A stretch of DNA of 64,000 bases from an uncultured Shewanella sp. GTDB taxonomy: Bacteria > Pseudomonadota > Gammaproteobacteria > Enterobacterales > Shewanellaceae. The notes under the pieces are model-generated. The model worked only from the letters and a program-made list of their open reading frames with translations. It made no database searches and was not told where the DNA came from. The position numbers and the translations under genes were made by a program. The stretch is taken from positions 248,001 to 312,000 of the forward strand of contig NZ_CANMIO010000002.1 of the NCBI RefSeq assembly GCF_947497935.1, written 5' to 3'. Positions within the stretch are counted from its first letter, which is position 1. Every line of letters starts with the position of its first letter. Positions 18,681 to 29,450 of the stretch are shown here, one piece after another.

Positions 18681-20720
18681 TTAGCCGTTAATGCCACTGT
18701 GTCTTAGCAAGGCATCAGTTTGCGGCTCACGGCCACGGAAGCGCTTAAACAGCTCCATCGGCTCCTCACTGCCACCCATCTCTAGGATATTTTCAAGGAA
18801 GCTTTGGCCGGTATCGGCATTAAATATCCCTTGCTCCTCAAACAACGAGAAGGCATCGGCCGATAATACTTCAGCCCACTTGTAGCTGTAGTAACCTGCT
18901 GCGTAACCGCCAGCAAAGATGTGAGCAAAGCTATGTTGGAATCGATTAAAGTCAGCAGCCTTAATCACCGCCACTTGCTCTCGCACTTCATCCAACTTTT
19001 GCTGGATCTCGGCGCCTTTAGCTGGGTCAAACTCTAAGTGCATTTTGAAATCAAACAGTGAAAATTCAAGCTGACGCAACATCATCATGCCAGACTGGAA
19101 GTTCTTCGCCGCTAGCATCTTGTCTAACATGGCTTTGGGTAAAGGCTCGCCAGTTTCGTAATGACCTGAGATCTCGGCTAACGCCTCTTCTTCATAACAC
19201 CAGTTTTCCATAAACTGACTTGGTAGCTCTACCGCATCCCAAGGTACACCGCTAATGCCAGACACCCCACCCACATCGATTTTTGTCAGCATATGGTGAA
19301 TACCATGGCCAAACTCATGGAACAGAGTGGTCACTTCATCATGAGTAAACAGCGCAGGCTTGCCCGCCACTGGCGCATTGAAGTTACAGGTTAGGTAAGC
19401 CACAGGGTCTTGCATACCACTTAACGTCTTGCGACGAGCACGGCAGTCATCCATCCACGCGCCGCCACGTTTACCCTCACGAGCATAGAGATCCAGATAG
19501 AAGCTACCACGATGCTCACCGTTACGGTCGGTAATATCAAAGAAACGTACATCTTTATGGTAAGTATCGAACTCTTTTTGCTCTTCAACCTTGAGACCAA
19601 ATAGACGAGATACGGTATAGAATAGACCCGATAACACTTTATCTTCAGGGAAGTATGGGCGCAGCAACTCTTGGGAGATCTCGTATCTGTGATGCTTCAA
19701 TTTTTCAGCATAGAAACTTAGATCCCACGGCTCAAGTTCTGTCACGCCGCACTCTTTTTTAGCAAATTCTTTCAGTTCTGCCAGCTCGGCTTCGCCTTGC
19801 GACTTAGAACGTGCAGCCAGCTCGGTTAAGAACTCTAGTACCTGCGCCGGAGACTCTGCCATCTTAGTAGCTAACGACTTATCGGCAAAGCTATCGAAGC
19901 CTAATAGATTAGCCAGCTCATGACGCAACGCCAAAATCTCATCCATCAAGGGACCGTTATCGAACTCAGCAGCATTCGGCCCCTGATCCGATGCTCGAGT
20001 GATAAAGGCGCGGTAGCACTCTTCGCGCAGCTCACGGTTTTCGCTATACATCATTACTGGCAGGTAAGATGGAATGTCTAAGGTAAATAACCAGCCTTCT
20101 AGCTCTTTAGCCTCGGCCATCGCCTTCGCTGCAGCAACGGCAGATTCAGGTAAACCAGCAAGCTCAGCCTCGTCGGTGATTACCTTGCTCCAGGCTTGAG
20201 TCGCATCTAATAGCTGATTTGAGAAGTTGCTGGTGAGTTCAGACAAACGCTTAACCAACTCGCCGTAGCGCAACTTGTCGCTATCACTAAGGCCAATACC
20301 CGAGAGTTCAAAGTCTCGTAGGCTATTCTCAATCAGTTTCTTCTGCGCTTGCGAGTAGTTGGCAAACTCAGCCGATGCAGCTAACGATTTATAGGCTTCA
20401 TATAGCCCCTGATGCTGACCGACAAAAGTGCCATACTCAGACAATAGAGGTAAGCAAGCATCATGAGCCTTGCGCCACTCTTCGCTACTCACAACCGAAT
20501 TCATATGGGAGATCGGTGACCACATCTTGCCAAGTTGGTCGTCAACTTCCTCTAGAGGCGCAACAAGATTATCCCAAGTGAACTCACCTTGATGCTTTAG
20601 CACCTCTTCGATCTTCTGGCGACAATTGGCAATACCTTGCTCAACAGCGGGCTGAATATGTTCAGGCTTGATACTTGAAAAAGGGGGAAGCGTGGCACTG
20701 CTTAGCAAAGGATTGCTCAT
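18681..20720 (-). CDS. prlC: Oligopeptidase A (M3 family zinc metallopeptidase)
   Basis: A 679-residue M3 peptidase matching OpdA/PrlC in length and motifs. The zinc site is LFHEFGHGIHHML (HEXXH near residue 468), followed by WDAVELPSQFMENW and the downstream third ligand. It degrades small peptides in the cytoplasm, including cleaved signal peptides. The gene stands alone with its own terminator. Confidence 0.96.
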   Translation of the reverse strand: MSNPLLSSATLPPFSSIKPEHIQPAVEQGIANCRQKIEEVLKHQGEFTWDNLVAPLEEVDDQLGKMWSPISHMNSVVSSEEWRKAHDACLPLLSEYGTFVGQHQGLYEAYKSLAASAEFANYSQAQKKLIENSLRDFELSGIGLSDSDKLRYGELVKRLSELTSNFSNQLLDATQAWSKVITDEAELAGLPESAVAAAKAMAEAKELEGWLFTLDIPSYLPVMMYSENRELREECYRAFITRASDQGPNAAEFDNGPLMDEILALRHELANLLGFDSFADKSLATKMAESPAQVLEFLTELAARSKSQGEAELAELKEFAKKECGVTELEPWDLSFYAEKLKHHRYEISQELLRPYFPEDKVLSGLFYTVSRLFGLKVEEQKEFDTYHKDVRFFDITDRNGEHRGSFYLDLYAREGKRGGAWMDDCRARRKTLSGMQDPVAYLTCNFNAPVAGKPALFTHDEVTTLFHEFGHGIHHMLTKIDVGGVSGISGVPWDAVELPSQFMENWCYEEEALAEISGHYETGEPLPKAMLDKMLAAKNFQSGMMMLRQLEFSLFDFKMHLEFDPAKGAEIQQKLDEVREQVAVIKAADFNRFQHSFAHIFAGGYAAGYYSYKWAEVLSADAFSLFEEQGIFNADTGQSFLENILEMGGSEEPMELFKRFRGREPQTDALLRHSGING

Positions 20721-20995
20721 CGATGATTCCTTAACATTCTATGTTGATAGGTAAAGAGATAAGGGCTAATACCGCATTATTCAATCTATAGAGCATAATT
20801 GTTTATAAACTTAACGCGTCCTAACAGTAAAAAACCGCTACAACTGAGATCTCAGTCAAAATTTATCAGAGTGAATTTTATACAGTATTGGTATTGCAAA
20901 CCATGTCGCAAATACGACCCATTATCATTTACATTCATGTATTTAGTTCTAGTATGCGAGGTGTTAATTCTTTCGCCAATATTTCGAGTTTTATC

Positions 20996-21778
20996 ATGAG
21001 AAAAATCAGCCAATGCACAGCCTTAGCGGCACTATTAATGAGTGCTGCAACCTTTGCCGACGAAGCCGCAAACATAGACGACTCCCACAGCACTAAGGTC
21101 ATCCAACAACTTCCGGCAGATGATAGCGCTCAACTCCAGGGGCTTATCGATCTAGGCTGGGACTCAGAGTACATCTCCGAAGGCCGTAATAATCTAGACA
21201 AAGGTGGCATCTATTGGGCCACTGCGGCGATACAGAAAGATAATCTGACGGTTTATGCCACGGTGGGGCGCGGTGACAGTCAGCATTATACCGAATGGAA
21301 CTTCGGCCTAGAGTATGGCTTTGAACTGACCGAAAATCTCAGTGGTAGCGTGGGCTATCAACGCCTAGAGTTTTACGGTGACGAGCGCGCCTATGACAAT
21401 GAGCTGTTTAGCTCACTCGAATACACGGCGGTAGACTGGCTAGTGCCATCGGTTAGCTACACCTACTCCACCGAAGCGGCAGGTTATTTCGTCGAGGTCA
21501 GTCTACACAGCAACTGGGAACTGGCTCAAGGGTTAACCGTGAGTCCTTATGTAACTCAAGGCTTTGACTTTAATTATGTCACCGAAGAACATGACGGCGC
21601 TAATCACTTTCAATTTGGTGTAGAAGCCGAGTACCTGCTGCCTAATAACTTTGTTGTTTCGGGCCATATCAGCCACACCATAGCTCAGGAAGATATCAAG
21701 CTTGAAGCGCGCAATGATGGCGTGACAGGTAATCTCGATGAAACCTTTGCTGGTCTCCACCTAAGCTGGAACTTTTAA
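20996..21778 (+). CDS. Predicted outer-membrane beta-barrel protein
   Basis: The frame opens earlier (20888), but the Met at 20996 gives a clean signal peptide (MRKISQCTALAALLMSAATF, cleavage near FADE), so I place the start there (260 residues). The mature part alternates polar and aromatic/hydrophobic residues in strand-length runs (LTVYATVGRG; FGLEYGFELTENLSGSVGYQ; FVVSGHISHTI) and ends in a C-terminal Phe (LHLSWNF), the usual outer-membrane insertion signal. No family assigned. Confidence 0.75.
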   Translation: MRKISQCTALAALLMSAATFADEAANIDDSHSTKVIQQLPADDSAQLQGLIDLGWDSEYISEGRNNLDKGGIYWATAAIQKDNLTVYATVGRGDSQHYTEWNFGLEYGFELTENLSGSVGYQRLEFYGDERAYDNELFSSLEYTAVDWLVPSVSYTYSTEAAGYFVEVSLHSNWELAQGLTVSPYVTQGFDFNYVTEEHDGANHFQFGVEAEYLLPNNFVVSGHISHTIAQEDIKLEARNDGVTGNLDETFAGLHLSWNF

Positions 21779-21998
21779 TCAGACATTCTAGCTAACGACT
21801 TGTCGCTACTCGTTTCTAGTTAGCCCTTTTCTAGTTAACCAGTAGTCAAACTATGCTCGTTAGCTATACTCAATTCTAAACACCGATAGCTCACGGCTTT
21901 CGCTCTTGCTTGGCAAGCAGTTACCCATGCAAGAGCGAATTCAATATATTAATGCAGATGCAAGATTACACGGACAGTAATCTGAAGAGGAACAGGGA

Positions 21999-22508
21999 AT
22001 GTTACTTCGAACCCGCCTAGTCATAGGCCTAGCCATCATATTCTATAACCCGCTCAGTTTCGGCGCAGAGCCCGATGAGCCAACTCTCGCGTTAGGCAGT
22101 GTGCTTAATGATAAGGGACAGCCCATTCGCGTTCCCAGCGAAACTCATAGCCATTTCAATTACTCAGCTCCCGCGACTTCCGCCTCCAAGGCATCTTCTC
22201 CTCAAAAACAGCCGTCTCAGAAAACGTCGTCAAAAAAATCATCCAGCAAGAGTCAGGCTAGAAAATCCAAACCGAAAAGCCGTAAACAGCGACTCGCCAG
22301 CCGCAGCAGCGTAGCCAACGACCCTAGCTGTCGCTGGCTTAATGGCCGCATGAACAATCTAGATAAGCATCTTAGCGCCGGAGTGAACTCACGCAATAGG
22401 CACTATCAACAGGAGCTCGATATCCGCCAACAAGAGTGGCAGTGTATGAAATGCGGCGCAGAGGGACCAGAACAGAGCGATCACGCATCTTGTCAGTACA
22501 AGCGCTAA
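21999..22508 (+). CDS. Exported hypothetical protein with Ser/Lys-rich linker
   Basis: A 169-residue protein with a signal peptide (LLRTRLVIGLAIIFYNPLSF, cleavage near GAE). Then comes a low-complexity basic segment of about 50 residues (SSPQKQPSQKTSSKKSSSKS, and more of the same), then a short C-terminal domain with four cysteines (CRWLNGRM ... WQCMKCGAEG ... ASCQYKR). Upstream AAGAGGAAC fits a ribosome site. I do not recognise a family. The basic linker could bind peptidoglycan or nucleic acid (speculation). Confidence 0.6.
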   Translation: MLLRTRLVIGLAIIFYNPLSFGAEPDEPTLALGSVLNDKGQPIRVPSETHSHFNYSAPATSASKASSPQKQPSQKTSSKKSSSKSQARKSKPKSRKQRLASRSSVANDPSCRWLNGRMNNLDKHLSAGVNSRNRHYQQELDIRQQEWQCMKCGAEGPEQSDHASCQYKR

Positions 22509-22824
22509 TTCAACCCTGCCATCATAAGCTATTGGTCTCACCTCACAAGGGTGAGACTTGAAGCAGACACCACGCATCCCCATTTAAGAACAGGCTTATT
22601 AACGGTGCGATTAAAGTCATCGGTCTGTTAAATTATGGGGCTAGCTGGATCACAAAATTACCTCTACAATGGCTTGTTCTTGAACTGGCACAAAGCCAAT
22701 AAATTAATGCGTTTTTGCTCTCGCCTAGGAGGCTAGCGTTAGCGCATTAAACATAATTACAGGTACAAAAGCCTCCCATTTTTCTGCTTTTGTCCAACAG
22801 TTCGCAACCTTATTGGAGATACAC

Positions 22825-24180
22825 ATGGCTCAACATTTTGATTATATCTGTCTTGGCGCAGGTAGCGGCGGTATTGCATCGGCTAACAGAGCGGCCATGC
22901 GCGGTGCTAAAGTATTGCTTATCGAAGCAAAAGAGCTAGGTGGCACTTGTGTCAACGTAGGTTGTGTACCGAAAAAAGTCATGTGGTACGGCGCCCAAGT
23001 GGCTGAAGCCATGAATTTGTACGCTAAAGACTATGGCTTTGACGTTACCGTCAACAAGTTTGACTGGAGCACATTAGTTGCTAGCCGTGAAGCTTATATC
23101 GACCGCATTCATGGTGCATACGACCGTGGTCTAGAAAGTAACGGCGTGACCTTAGTACGCGGTTACGGCCGCTTTGTCGATAGTAAAACTATTGAAGTTA
23201 ACGGCGAACACTACACTGCCGACAACATCTTAATTGCCACTGGTGGCGCAGCGACGATTCCAAACATTCCAGGTGCTGAGCACGGTATTGATTCAGACGG
23301 ATTCTTTGCTTTAACCGAACAGCCAAAGCGCGTTGCCGTAGTTGGCGCAGGCTATATCGCCGTTGAAGTTGCTGGTGTATTGCAGGCCCTAGGCAGTGAC
23401 ACTCACCTATTTGTGCGTAAGCATGCACCACTGCGTAATTTCGACCCTATGTTAAGCGAAGCGCTTATGGAGTCGATGGCGATTGATGGCCCAACACTGC
23501 ACACTCACAGCACGCCAGAGTCGGTCACCAAAAATGCTGATGGCAGCCTAACTCTTAAGATTGAAAATAGCGAAAGCTATGATGTTGATTGCCTTATCTG
23601 GGCTATCGGTCGACTTCCATCAACAGGTAACATCGGCCTTGAAAACACTAAGGTTGAGCTAGACGCCAAAGGCTATGTGATCACTGATGAGCAACAAAAC
23701 ACCACAGATGCTGGCATTTACTGTGTTGGCGACATTATGGCTGGCGGCGTAGAGCTAACACCAGTAGCTGTTAAAGCCGGTCGTTTATTGTCGGAACGTT
23801 TATTCAACGGCATGACAGATGCCAAGATGGATTACAGTGTGATTCCAACGGTTGTATTTAGCCACCCAGCTATCGGCACTATGGGCCTTACCCAACCAGA
23901 AGCTATCGCAGAGTATGGCGAAGAAAACGTCACGGTTTACACCTCAGGTTTCACCTCTATGTACACCGCAGTCACAGCCCATCGTCAGGCTTGTAAAATG
24001 AAGCTAGTGTGTGCTGGCGACAACCAAAAAGTCGTGGGTATTCACGGTATCGGTTACGGTATGGATGAAATCTTGCAAGGCTTTGGTGTGGCGATGAAGA
24101 TGGGCGCAACCAAGGCTGATTTCGATGCCGTCGTTGCGATTCACCCTACAGGCGCGGAAGAGTTTGTTACCATGCGTTAA
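22825..24180 (+). CDS. gor: Glutathione-disulfide reductase
   Basis: A 451-residue flavoprotein of the class I disulfide reductase family. N-terminal FAD motif [14 protein letters not shown]; redox-active pair in [19 protein letters not shown](P)-binding [14 protein letters not shown]-terminal HPTGAEEF with the catalytic His. It reduces GSSG with NADPH in the cytoplasm. An in-frame TTG lies 12 bp upstream, but TTGGAG there is the ribosome site for the ATG at 22825, so that is the start. Confidence 0.96.
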   Translation: MAQHFDYICLGAGSGGIASANRAAMRGAKVLLIEAKELGGTCVNVGCVPKKVMWYGAQVAEAMNLYAKDYGFDVTVNKFDWSTLVASREAYIDRIHGAYDRGLESNGVTLVRGYGRFVDSKTIEVNGEHYTADNILIATGGAATIPNIPGAEHGIDSDGFFALTEQPKRVAVVGAGYIAVEVAGVLQALGSDTHLFVRKHAPLRNFDPMLSEALMESMAIDGPTLHTHSTPESVTKNADGSLTLKIENSESYDVDCLIWAIGRLPSTGNIGLENTKVELDAKGYVITDEQQNTTDAGIYCVGDIMAGGVELTPVAVKAGRLLSERLFNGMTDAKMDYSVIPTVVFSHPAIGTMGLTQPEAIAEYGEENVTVYTSGFTSMYTAVTAHRQACKMKLVCAGDNQKVVGIHGIGYGMDEILQGFGVAMKMGATKADFDAVVAIHPTGAEEFVTMR

Positions 24181-24206
24181 GCACTGCTAATCGAATCATT
24201 AGCAAT

Positions 24207-24234
24207 AAAAAAGCCGCTATTAAGCGGCTTTTTT
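24207..24234 (+). terminator. Intrinsic terminator of gor
   Basis: AAAAAGCCGCT-ATTA-AGCGGCTTTTTT, 27 bp after the gor stop. Confidence 0.88.
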
Positions 24235-24295
24235 GTGCCTAGTGTTTGTCGCTTAATGCCTGAAAATCCATTCTCAAGCATTAGCCATTAAACAA

Positions 24296-26248
24296 TTAGC
24301 TAGGGGTATTCAATCGTGCCTGAATAGCCTGCTTAACCTCTTCTTGAGCTTGTAAGGCTTCCTCTTGTTCCTTCTCACGCATAAGCGTATCAAAGGCAAC
24401 TCGCGCTTCTTGTGCCAGCTGTGACGCCTCTAACTTAGCCTCTTTAGCCTTCATCGAGTCGTCGGTTAACTGGCGTAACTGCTCGATAATCTCATCAGGT
24501 GCATCACCTAATTCAACACTCGATTCACCACGAGCTAATGCTTCTCTACGCAATTGCTTTTTCAGCATCCAGATTGCATCGTTGGCTTCACGCTCAAGTT
24601 CTGCCGCTTCAATTGCGTTATCACGTAGCCCTTCAAAACGTGCCAGTGCCTGACCTTCTTTACTCCATGGATCAACATCTGGTAGATCTGAAATATTGAT
24701 CACCGGATCCACATAGCTATCTTGATGACTTAAATCTAACATCGCCGCTTTAACGCCTGAGATCATCAGCATTACTGCAATAACCAATAGCGGTAAACCA
24801 CCTACAATTGCCGCTGTTTGCAATGTTGCCAAGCCGCCCATAAACATCAGTGCCGAAGGCATAAATGATAGAGTAAAAGCCCAGAACAGACGGTTCCAAC
24901 GCATTGGATCTTCGGTCACGTTAGTTTGTACTACTGACGCTAAGATGTAAGAAATAGAGTCGAACGTTGTCGCGGTGAAAATCACACATAGCAAGGTAAA
25001 CAGTGCGATGATCAAGGTACTAAACGGTAGCGTTTCTAAAATAGCGAAGATGGCACGGGTTGCGCCTTCGGCGTTAAGAATGCTCACCACATCTAATTGA
25101 CCAGACAACTGCAGTGATAAACCATAGTTACCTAGAATGATGAAGTACATAGAACAACCTAGTGAACCGAAGAACACCGCACCAGATACCATCTGCTTAA
25201 TCGTTCTACCACGAGAAATACGAGCTACGAATAGACCCATACTTGGCGCAAATACTAACCACCATGCCCAGTAGAAAATAGTCCAGTCTTGTGGGAAATG
25301 AGTATCTTCAAAGGTACCCATGCCACCAAATGGTTCAGCCCAGGTCGCCATCACAAAGAAGTTAGATAGCATACGACCGATAGAGTCTAAGCCAGTTTCC
25401 AACATGAAGATTGTCGGGCCACAAACTAATACAAACAGCAGTAAACCTAAGGCACCCCAGAAGTTAATGTTACTTAAAATCTTAATGCCTTTGTCCATAC
25501 CCATGTAAGACGAGTAAGCAAAGATACCGGTACAGACCATCAATACTAAAATCTGGCTGCCAGTCGTTGCAGGAATACCAAATAGGTAGCTAATACCTTC
25601 GTTAATAAGTGGTGCCGCTAAACCTAGTGTGGTTGCTGCGCCGCCCAATAGACCGAAGATAAATAGTACGTCAATCACTTTACCTAGTTTACCAAAGCTA
25701 TTGGCTTCACCAATAACAGGCATTAAAGCAGCAGATACCTTAAGTACAGGCTGTTTACGCACATAGAAGAAATAGGCAATTGGAATAGCTGGGATCATAT
25801 AGATACACCAAGCGATCGGTCCCCAGTGGAACAGACCATAAGTGGCCGCCCAACGTACCGCTTCTTCACTGCCAGCCTCTAACTGGAATGGTGGGTTTTG
25901 ATAGTAGTAAGCCCACTCAATGGTACCCCAGTACAAAATACTGGCACCGATACCGCCACAAAATAGCATTGCCGCCCAAGACGCCAACGCAAACTCAGGC
26001 TTCTCATCAGGATCACCCAGTTTGATCTGACCGATATCAGAGAAAACGATATAGATCATGAAGAAAAATGCCGCCAAACCTAGGCCTAAATAAGCAAAGC
26101 CCAGCTTGTCTGTCATAAATGTTTTAGCGACTGCAATCCACTCAGCCCCTTCCTCTGGAAATATCAGCAAAGGGATCACAACAGCACAAAGCAGCATTAA
26201 TGCGCCGAAAAATGTCGGCTTATCGATAAGCTCGAAGTGTTTTTTCAT
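24296..26248 (-). CDS. BCCT family betaine/choline/carnitine transporter
   Basis: A polytopic BCCT carrier of 650 residues using the start MKKHFELIDKPTFFGALM (26248), which is the natural N-terminus; an upstream in-frame start adds 15 residues. The signature tryptophan motif is WTIFYWAWWLVFAPSMGLFV followed by ARISRG. BCCTs import quaternary ammonium osmolytes such as glycine betaine. The last ~130 residues are a charged helical extension (LEREANDAIWMLKKQLRREA and beyond) rich in Glu/Gln/Ala, probably a cytoplasmic coiled coil like the regulatory tails of osmosensing BCCTs. Confidence 0.93.
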   Translation of the reverse strand: MKKHFELIDKPTFFGALMLLCAVVIPLLIFPEEGAEWIAVAKTFMTDKLGFAYLGLGLAAFFFMIYIVFSDIGQIKLGDPDEKPEFALASWAAMLFCGGIGASILYWGTIEWAYYYQNPPFQLEAGSEEAVRWAATYGLFHWGPIAWCIYMIPAIPIAYFFYVRKQPVLKVSAALMPVIGEANSFGKLGKVIDVLFIFGLLGGAATTLGLAAPLINEGISYLFGIPATTGSQILVLMVCTGIFAYSSYMGMDKGIKILSNINFWGALGLLLFVLVCGPTIFMLETGLDSIGRMLSNFFVMATWAEPFGGMGTFEDTHFPQDWTIFYWAWWLVFAPSMGLFVARISRGRTIKQMVSGAVFFGSLGCSMYFIILGNYGLSLQLSGQLDVVSILNAEGATRAIFAILETLPFSTLIIALFTLLCVIFTATTFDSISYILASVVQTNVTEDPMRWNRLFWAFTLSFMPSALMFMGGLATLQTAAIVGGLPLLVIAVMLMISGVKAAMLDLSHQDSYVDPVINISDLPDVDPWSKEGQALARFEGLRDNAIEAAELEREANDAIWMLKKQLRREALARGESSVELGDAPDEIIEQLRQLTDDSMKAKEAKLEASQLAQEARVAFDTLMREKEQEEALQAQEEVKQAIQARLNTPS

Positions 26249-26827
26249 TTTTATTATCCGTAACAACCTAAACACAGATTTAATTAAGTGCACGCCACAG
26301 ACTGCTCCCCGTACTGAGAACGTCAGACGGGTTTTCTACTGAGAGAAAGAGTATGAATAATGTGTGTGAACGGTTTTTTTTGTGAGTCTTGTAACACTCG
26401 AAAGTTATCCAGATTACGATTAATATGGACTAAGGATAAAATAATGTTAATTCAACTTGCTGTCGACAAACTTATATCGCGAATAAACGCAATTTGTGAC
26501 GCAGTTCTCATATGGTTCAAGGCAATTAAAACTTGCCGAGCAATTAACAGCCGAATGTTAACAAAAGCCCGCCACAGCAAGCGATGAGGATAGATAGGAA
26601 CGGCAACAACCACCAAAGCACTTACACTAAACACCTATAAATAAGCGTTTCATTTAAATATAGGCCGAATCTAATATAATTAACAAACTCATGATGAAGA
26701 TAACTGAAATTAGGAGTTTGGTTATACTGAAATGCTCAAGCAAAACTAGAAGCAGACTTTAGTGATTAATGAGTTGCCGGAGGAGTGACGCCAATTAGCC
26801 ATTATTGGCATCAACATTATCGACGAC
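26249..26827. other. Intergenic region with no recognised gene
   Basis: About 580 bp between the BCCT start and the 3' end of the OYE-family gene. AT-rich; short ORFs here lack ribosome sites and resemble nothing. It must contain the BCCT promoter. No repeat of family A or B. Confidence 0.4.
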
Positions 26828-27919
26828 TTAGCGCTTCTTATATACCACGCAGAAATTACCGCGCTTAGTACGACATTTTGAGCATCGCTCGCAGTCGACT
26901 TCTTTAATACAGCCATCCTGCCAACGCTTTACTAAGTGCGGTTCAGCTAAAAGTGGTCGTGAAAGAGCAAAATATTGAATATTAGTTGTAGTAGCAATCT
27001 CATCAATAGCAGCAATATCCGCTAAGCCACCAACAGTAATAACCGGAACATTCACCTCTTGGCTCACGACAGCGCCGTACTCTCGGAAATAACCTTCACT
27101 TTGTATGGTGTAACCATCAAATGTCTCACCCACTACAGTATTGGCATTACCATGAATGTTACCAGAGATAATAATCGCATCGACGCCAACCGCTTCCAGC
27201 TTTTTACAGATAGCTCGAGTGTCATCGAAGGTTAAGCCACCATCGAAGAACTCAGAAGCAGTTAACTTAACTAGAATCGGAAAGTCATTGCCAACCAGCT
27301 TGCGGATCTCAGCGTAGATCTCCAACAAGAAGCGCATACGGTTCTCAAGACTACCGCCGTATTCATCTTGACGCTGATTGTAGTAAGGGCTTAGAAACTG
27401 ATTGATCAGATAAGTGTGCGCCGCATGGATCTCAACGCCATCGAAGCCCGACTCTTGTGCGCGGCGGCTCGCCTCGGCAAACGCCTTTACGATGTAATCG
27501 ATCTCCGCTTTGGTCATCGCCTTACCCATGGTTTGGGTACCGCGCTCAGCAATAGCGCTCGGGGCAAAGATCACTCGCTCACCCACATTGTAAGTGGTCT
27601 TAGTACCACCATAGGCCAGTTGCATTGCTATTTTAGAGTCATAACCATGTACCAGCTCGGTCAACTTTTGGTATTCGGCAATAAACGAGTCGTCATACAT
27701 GCCCATCATGCCCGCATTAGGCTTTTCCTCGGCAACGATGTTGGCGTAGCCCGTGACAATTAGCCCCACTTCACCTTTAGCCAGCTCTTCATACACAGCG
27801 TACAACTTGTCGGTCATATGGCCTGTTTCAGTCGCCATATTTTCCCAAGTCGCACTGCGTACAAAACGGTTTTTCAGGGTCATGCTGCCAATACGGCTAG
27901 GTAAAAACAAAGTGCTCAA
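26828..27919 (-). CDS. NADH:flavin oxidoreductase, old yellow enzyme family
   Basis: A 363-residue TIM-barrel flavoprotein. Motifs: LKNRFVRSATWE at the N-terminus, GFDGVEIHAAHTYLINQFLS with catalytic His, YYNQRQDEYGGSLENRMRFL, all typical of the OYE/2,4-dienoyl-CoA reductase N-domain. The C-terminus adds a Cys cluster (CERCSKCRTKRGNFC) like the Fe-S ligands of the dienoyl-CoA reductase branch, but the flavodoxin-like C-domain is absent. Substrate unknown; likely an FMN-dependent ene-reductase. Confidence 0.87.
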   Translation of the reverse strand: MSTLFLPSRIGSMTLKNRFVRSATWENMATETGHMTDKLYAVYEELAKGEVGLIVTGYANIVAEEKPNAGMMGMYDDSFIAEYQKLTELVHGYDSKIAMQLAYGGTKTTYNVGERVIFAPSAIAERGTQTMGKAMTKAEIDYIVKAFAEASRRAQESGFDGVEIHAAHTYLINQFLSPYYNQRQDEYGGSLENRMRFLLEIYAEIRKLVGNDFPILVKLTASEFFDGGLTFDDTRAICKKLEAVGVDAIIISGNIHGNANTVVGETFDGYTIQSEGYFREYGAVVSQEVNVPVITVGGLADIAAIDEIATTTNIQYFALSRPLLAEPHLVKRWQDGCIKEVDCERCSKCRTKRGNFCVVYKKR

Positions 27920-28211
27920 GTGGATTCCTCTTAAATTTTATTCTGTGCTAGCTAACGGGATTCGCAAGCAACAAAAACAGCAGGCGCGGGATCCTACGCG
28001 CAAAATATAAGAAATTCCTTAAGCTAGGTTCAGCTTTTGGTAATTAGTCTTGCTCGCGTAAATTAAAAACTTACTTTCTAGAGAGACCATGATTACAAAA
28101 CTCACGGAACGTTTTGATTTTAAATAACTAACCAGTTAATGTTGCCTCTAAAAATAACGACTTAACACTAAGTCCAATTTCCCCCTTACAGCCACCTTCA
28201 GAGACAGGCCT

Positions 28212-29381
28212 ATGTACACTCGGATGTTGCCTTGTATTTTAGCTTCACTACTTTCAAGTATTGCTTTACCTGTATTCGCCGCAGATGACTTAAGCGGGAT
28301 CTGGCAAGGTACATTAGGTAAAAGCAAAATCCGCGTCTGCTTTAATGAATACGGCACCGGCAGTTATTACTATCAGCGCTATTTAACGCCGATAAGACTC
28401 GAGCAAGTCGATAACCATTGGCAAGAAGACAAGCAAACTGGCTTCTGGCAGCTTGATAAAACCAGCGAGCAACAACTTAGTGGGCTATGGTTTAAAACCG
28501 AGAGGTTTAAAACCGAGAGGTTTAAAACCGAGAGGTTTAAAACCGATGGGGTTAATAAAGAAGGGTTTAATAACGAGCCGTCTGCCTCTGGCAAATCGTT
28601 AGCCATTACGCTTGAACGCCAAATCAGCCCAGACGGCATCAATGATTGCAGCAGCGACGCTTTCAACCAGCCGCTAGAAACAGCCCCAAAACTTAGCCGT
28701 GGTAAATGGCAGCCATTTGAGAATGAAGACTCTGAGTCATCTACTTCTGACCAAGCTAATCATCAGTTATCTGGATCTCAGCAGATTAGCTATCGCCAAC
28801 TAACATATGGCGCAGAAATCGGCTTAGAGCTTAAAGGTGAGCAAGCAGGCATAGCTGCAATTAATCTGTGGCTCAAGCAAAAGCTGACTAGCGAGCAGCA
28901 ACTTGCAAAAACCTTTGAAACCCGCCGCAGAATGCTAGCGCGAGTAGGCCGAGCAATCGCAGATGAAACCGGAGCTGAAATCGATTTTATTAACCAAGAT
29001 TGGTTAAGCGTGCGATTTTACCGCTGGGCTGCAGGCTATGGCGCAGGCGGCATCAATCGCACATTCACCAGCTTCAACCTTAGCGATGGCAATCCATTCC
29101 ACCCATGGCAATGGTTTATCAAGGACGCAGCCTTTGATGAAATGCAGCATCAACTGCCAGCCGCTCTCCGCGAAAAGTTGTTTGCCGATATGGAAGTTTT
29201 TGAAGATTGCGATAATTCTGATGGTTCAGGCTATTTCTACCTAACCCTCAGCCCAAAAGGCATCGAAATTTGGGAAACACCCAACGGCAGCGGCTGCGAA
29301 AACGAATTCACCCTCAGTCCCCAAGAGGCACTGCCGTTTGCTACTGAGTTTGGTAAAAGTCAGCTTAAGCTAATGGAGTAA
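28212..29381 (+). CDS. Exported hypothetical protein with internal tandem repeat
   Basis: A 389-residue protein with a signal peptide (LPCILASLLSSIALPVFA). The N-terminal part (DDLSGIWQGTLGKSKIRVCF) resembles lipocalin-like or DUF-type envelope sensors but I cannot assign it. Around residues 93-112 the pentapeptide RFKTE repeats in tandem, encoded by four 15-bp units. The C-terminal ~200 residues are conserved-looking (RRMLARVGRAIADETGAEID; FLTLSP-like YFYLTLSPKGIEIWE). Function unknown. Confidence 0.7.
   Translation: MYTRMLPCILASLLSSIALPVFAADDLSGIWQGTLGKSKIRVCFNEYGTGSYYYQRYLTPIRLEQVDNHWQEDKQTGFWQLDKTSEQQLSGLWFKTERFKTERFKTERFKTDGVNKEGFNNEPSASGKSLAITLERQISPDGINDCSSDAFNQPLETAPKLSRGKWQPFENEDSESSTSDQANHQLSGSQQISYRQLTYGAEIGLELKGEQAGIAAINLWLKQKLTSEQQLAKTFETRRRMLARVGRAIADETGAEIDFINQDWLSVRFYRWAAGYGAGGINRTFTSFNLSDGNPFHPWQWFIKDAAFDEMQHQLPAALREKLFADMEVFEDCDNSDGSGYFYLTLSPKGIEIWETPNGSGCENEFTLSPQEALPFATEFGKSQLKLME
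28489..28548 (+). repeat. Four tandem 15-bp units inside a coding region
   Basis: GGTTTAAAACCGAGA repeated four times (the last diverges to GATGG). Each unit contains the near-palindrome GGTTTAAAACC and codes for RFKTE, so gain or loss of units keeps the frame. Likely slippage-prone. Confidence 0.9.
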
Positions 29382-29450
29382 GGCTCCATTGTTGAGTCAG
29401 GTGTTGGAACCTTAGAGTAGTCTTTAAGCCGAACTTAAATCGACTATCTG

